Shown one piece after another: positions 6,547 to 7,891 of a stretch of DNA of 7,891 nucleotides (position 1 is the first letter of the stretch; every line of letters begins with the position of its first letter). The notes under the pieces are model-generated. The model saw only the letters and a list, made by a program, of their open reading frames with translations. It ran no database searches and had not been told where the DNA came from. A program made the position numbers and the translations under genes. The DNA lies in the NCBI GenBank assembly GCA_001801825.1, contig MGYR01000153.1, positions 264 to 8,154 on the forward strand, given 5' to 3'. Source of the DNA: Gammaproteobacteria bacterium RIFCSPLOWO2_02_FULL_56_15. GTDB lineage: Bacteria; Pseudomonadota; Gammaproteobacteria; Eutrophobiales; Eutrophobiaceae.

Positions 6547-6627
6547 CTTCTGTTCGGTCACTTCACGATAGGCAATAGTATGCCCGGAAATTTCCACAAA
6601 CTCCCGATAGATAATGAGTTCCGGTCC
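6541..6627 (-). pseudogene. Possible decayed coding remnant (alpha/beta-hydrolase-like N-terminus)
   Basis: In the 271-base gap between the selenoprotein and the DUF5706 genes, a 28-codon minus-strand stretch bounded by TAA (6630-6628) and TGA (6543-6541) has a protein-like sequence: IIYREFVEISGHTIAYREV. The pattern Phe-Val-Glu-x-x-Gly-His-x-Ile-Ala-Tyr-Arg-Glu is common at the N-terminus of alpha/beta hydrolases such as haloalkane dehalogenases. There is no start codon with a ribosome binding site and no catalytic motif. It could be a chance reading; the rest of the gap (6477-6540 and 6628-6697) shows no gene. Confidence 0.22.
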
Positions 6628-6697
6628 TTATTGCGGCTTCACGAGGATTCAAGTGGGTAAATACCGGTCGTTGCAATACCATACTCGATCAAGAGCT

Positions 6698-6741
6698 CGG
6701 AGTGATTTATTGAGACATCTGGTCAAAATTAAATCACTCCG
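6698..6741. repeat. Inverted repeat, 12-bp arms and 20-nt loop, just after the DUF5706 gene
   Basis: CGGAGTGATTTA (6698-6709) and its exact reverse complement (6730-6741) flank a 20-base loop. It begins seven bases beyond the stop codon of the gene at 6748-7413. On the minus strand no U-run follows the second arm, so it is not a classic intrinsic terminator. The minus-strand string GGGGCCGGAGTGATTTA resembles the GGGGTCAGAGT-type ends I associate with REP-associated transposase repeats in gammaproteobacteria, so a small mobile or REP-like element is a reasonable alternative; that comparison is from memory. Confidence 0.55.
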
Positions 6742-6747
6742 GCCCCT

Positions 6748-7413
6748 TTAACTCTCGAAACCGACCGCGAGCAATGTCACGACGAACAGTGCGGTAGCGA
6801 GACCGGTGCTCGCGAGGAATACGGTGTAGGCGATCTGCACGAACTGGTATTTCCGGAGCAAACTTTGTCCCATGGAATACAACTGCCGGATGAGGCTGTC
6901 GTAGAGCAGCCGCGGATCATCCATCAGCGTGTGGATCGACTCCTGAAAGTCGCTGAGTGGCATACTCATGAACTGGCCGAAAAACAACACGTTGACCTCG
7001 TTGCTTTGAATTTGCTCGACCGTCACCTGCGTACGGTTGAGACGCGGTCGCGAACCGATGACGGCGAATGCCAGGGAGATCATGCAGCCGGCGATGAGCA
7101 CCAGCGCCGGGGCGAACATCCAGGATAGCGAGCCGAGACGCGGCGTGAGCACCGCGATCCCGACCGAGATGATGAAGCCGTTGATGCTGATCAGCATGTT
7201 CGCCTTGTTGTCGGCGAGTTGACTCAAGGCGATGTGATTCATGTAAGTTACGCGGAACATGGTTTCGATGCCGCGGTTCACGTCGGATTTCTTTTTCTTT
7301 TTCTTGTCCTGCTTGGGCTCACCAGCGATTGCCTCGACGACGGCGGCGCTGGGTGCACCGGACTCCGGCAGAGCCGGTTCCGAACCGTTAGTCGAAGATA
7401 TTTCCTGAGTCAT
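6748..7413 (-). CDS. DUF5706/PycTM-like integral membrane protein
   Basis: A 221-residue membrane protein. Residues 1-48 are a disordered, low-complexity tail with six consecutive lysines (37-42). The family signature follows: YMNHIALSQLADNKANMLIS (57-76), matching the DUF5706 pattern Asn-His-x-x-Leu-Ser-x-Leu-Ala-Asp-x-Lys-Ala-Asn. Three hydrophobic segments lie at about 72-90, 97-119 and 194-217. The loop between the second and third contains SRPRLNRTQ and an acidic helix (DFQESIHTLMDDP). DUF5706 is the membrane module of PycTM effectors in the Pycsar antiphage system and also occurs with hydrolase domains. No pyrimidine cyclase gene is seen beside it, so a defence role is not supported here. 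The ATG at 7413 lacks a clear Shine-Dalgarno, so the start is less certain, though the charged tail in frame argues for it. The metallophosphoesterase gene lies 91 bases upstream. Confidence 0.75.
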   Translation of the reverse strand: MTQEISSTNGSEPALPESGAPSAAVVEAIAGEPKQDKKKKKKSDVNRGIETMFRVTYMNHIALSQLADNKANMLISINGFIISVGIAVLTPRLGSLSWMFAPALVLIAGCMISLAFAVIGSRPRLNRTQVTVEQIQSNEVNVLFFGQFMSMPLSDFQESIHTLMDDPRLLYDSLIRQLYSMGQSLLRKYQFVQIAYTVFLASTGLATALFVVTLLAVGFES

Positions 7414-7431
7414 GGTGGGAGTAGTTGTTTA

Positions 7432-7443
7432 CCGTGATCACGG
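7432..7443. promoter_or_regulatory. 12-bp perfect palindrome in the leader of the DUF5706 gene
   Basis: CCGTGATCACGG lies 18 bases before the ATG at 7413 and downstream of a candidate promoter, so it could be an operator or a small leader hairpin. Palindromes of this length occur about twice by chance in a window of this size, so weight is low. Confidence 0.2.
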
Positions 7444-7465
7444 CTTGACGCCGTCATTGGAGGCG

Positions 7466-7494
7466 AGAATAGACCATAGGTGCCCGTTGGACAA
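7466..7494 (-). promoter_or_regulatory. Candidate sigma70 promoter of the DUF5706 gene
   Basis: The minus strand carries TTGTCC (7494-7489) and TATTCT (7471-7466), each four of six to consensus, with a 17-base spacer. Transcription would start near 7459, leaving a leader of about 45 nt. This would let the gene be expressed independently of the metallophosphoesterase gene upstream. Motif matching only. Confidence 0.35.
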
Positions 7495-7504
7495 GGTTTC
7501 GTAT

Positions 7505-7891
7505 TCAGGGAATGTCCGGCAGGGGGTATAGGTCAGGGGGGAACTGCCCACGCGGCTCTGGCGGCGTAGCGGGAAGCCGAGTCAATAGTTGCTGCAGGGC
7601 GGTGGCTGCCGGCTCCAGTGCAGCGGCAGACTGCAGATAGGGCAACAGTTCCGTATCGCCGGTGGGGATGGTGAGCAGCGTGCCGCGCTGTCGGTTTAGG
7701 ATTCGTTCGCCTTCCAGAACCAGACTGGCCAGATGAGCACCGTAAAAGTCCGAGATACCCGTATCGATCACCAGCACCTTGCCGCCGAAGCGCGGCATGA
7801 TGGTGCCATAACCGGGAGTGTGTCCGATCACGATCCGGTCCACGTCATAGAACGCAAGCAAGGCCTCCACGTGCGGGGCTTCGGTGGCCTC
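7505..7891 (-). CDS. Metallophosphoesterase (calcineurin-like), C-terminal part
   Basis: A partial gene whose start lies beyond the right edge. The frame is open from 7891 to the TGA at 7507-7505 (128 codons). It reads FYDVDRIVIGHTPGYGTIMP and then GGKVLVIDTGISDFYGAHLA. The Gly-His-Thr is the late metal-ligand motif of calcineurin-type phosphoesterases, and the following strand with Asp-Thr-Gly-Ile-Ser is the usual closing strand of Ser/Thr phosphatase-like members. The earlier metal motifs (Asp-x-His, Gly-Asp-x-x-Asp-Arg, Gly-Asn-His-Glu) would be upstream, outside the window. The last 45 residues or so are Pro-, Leu- and Ala-rich (PATPPEPRGQFPPDLYPLP) and look like a family-external tail. 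Substrate unknown. It is co-directional with the DUF5706 gene. Confidence 0.8.
   Translation of the reverse strand, partial: EATEAPHVEALLAFYDVDRIVIGHTPGYGTIMPRFGGKVLVIDTGISDFYGAHLASLVLEGERILNRQRGTLLTIPTGDTELLPYLQSAAALEPAATALQQLLTRLPATPPEPRGQFPPDLYPLPDIP

Noticed and set aside
7286..7310. Repeated AAGAAAAAG run in the DUF5706 gene as a slippery frameshift site
   Set aside because: The codons read AAG AAA AAG in frame; the required A-AAA-AAG heptamer phase is not present, and the normal frame encodes the full conserved protein.
1..7891. CRISPR array, tRNA, rRNA, integrase or transposase gene
   Set aside because: No spaced direct repeats, cloverleaf, rRNA-like segment or recombinase motif was seen on either strand.

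Overview
The base composition, Shine-Dalgarno-led genes with some GTG and TTG starts, and many exported proteins point to a Gram-negative bacterium. The gene families fit an uncultivated, probably environmental gammaproteobacterium; that placement is inference from family content and no marker gene is present.

Layout. The left edge (1-71, minus) holds the signal-peptide start of an exported protein. A short-chain dehydrogenase follows (158-309, plus), reduced to its two ends with the middle deleted. Next come two convergent genes for small exported proteins: a DUF8021-like protein (356-1312, plus) and a SnoaL/DUF4440-like protein (1363-1845, minus, TTG start). From 1963 to 6476 everything reads on the minus strand. 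In transcription order these genes are a long UGSC-family protein (6476 to 4716), a [2Fe-2S] subunit (4625 to 4140) and a Tat-exported molybdopterin subunit (4143 to 1963). The last two overlap by ATGA and form a two-subunit molybdenum hydroxylase of the isoquinoline 1-oxidoreductase type. To the right are a DUF5706/PycTM-like membrane protein (7413 to 6748) and the C-terminal part of a metallophosphoesterase that runs off the window (7891 to 7505), both minus.

Main result. The UGSC gene looks like two open frames, 6476-6108 and 6068-4716, separated by a TGA at 6108-6110. The 13 codons between them are open in the same frame. The TGA sits exactly where the family carries selenocysteine in its U-x-x-C motif. 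Directly downstream is a hairpin with a GGUC apical loop, 17 nt after the UGA, resembling the bacterial SECIS of E. coli fdhF. Read through, the gene gives a 586-residue secreted selenoprotein. After signal-peptide removal its only redox residues of this kind are Sec123 and Cys126. Standard gene calling would split or truncate it.

How the genes may work together. The selenoprotein and the molybdenum hydroxylase are co-directional and both predicted to be exported. A shared periplasmic redox or degradative role is possible, but a strong 12-bp-arm palindrome between them may uncouple transcription. No selenocysteine machinery (SelA, SelB, SelC, SelD), molybdenum cofactor maturation gene or cytochrome partner is in the window.
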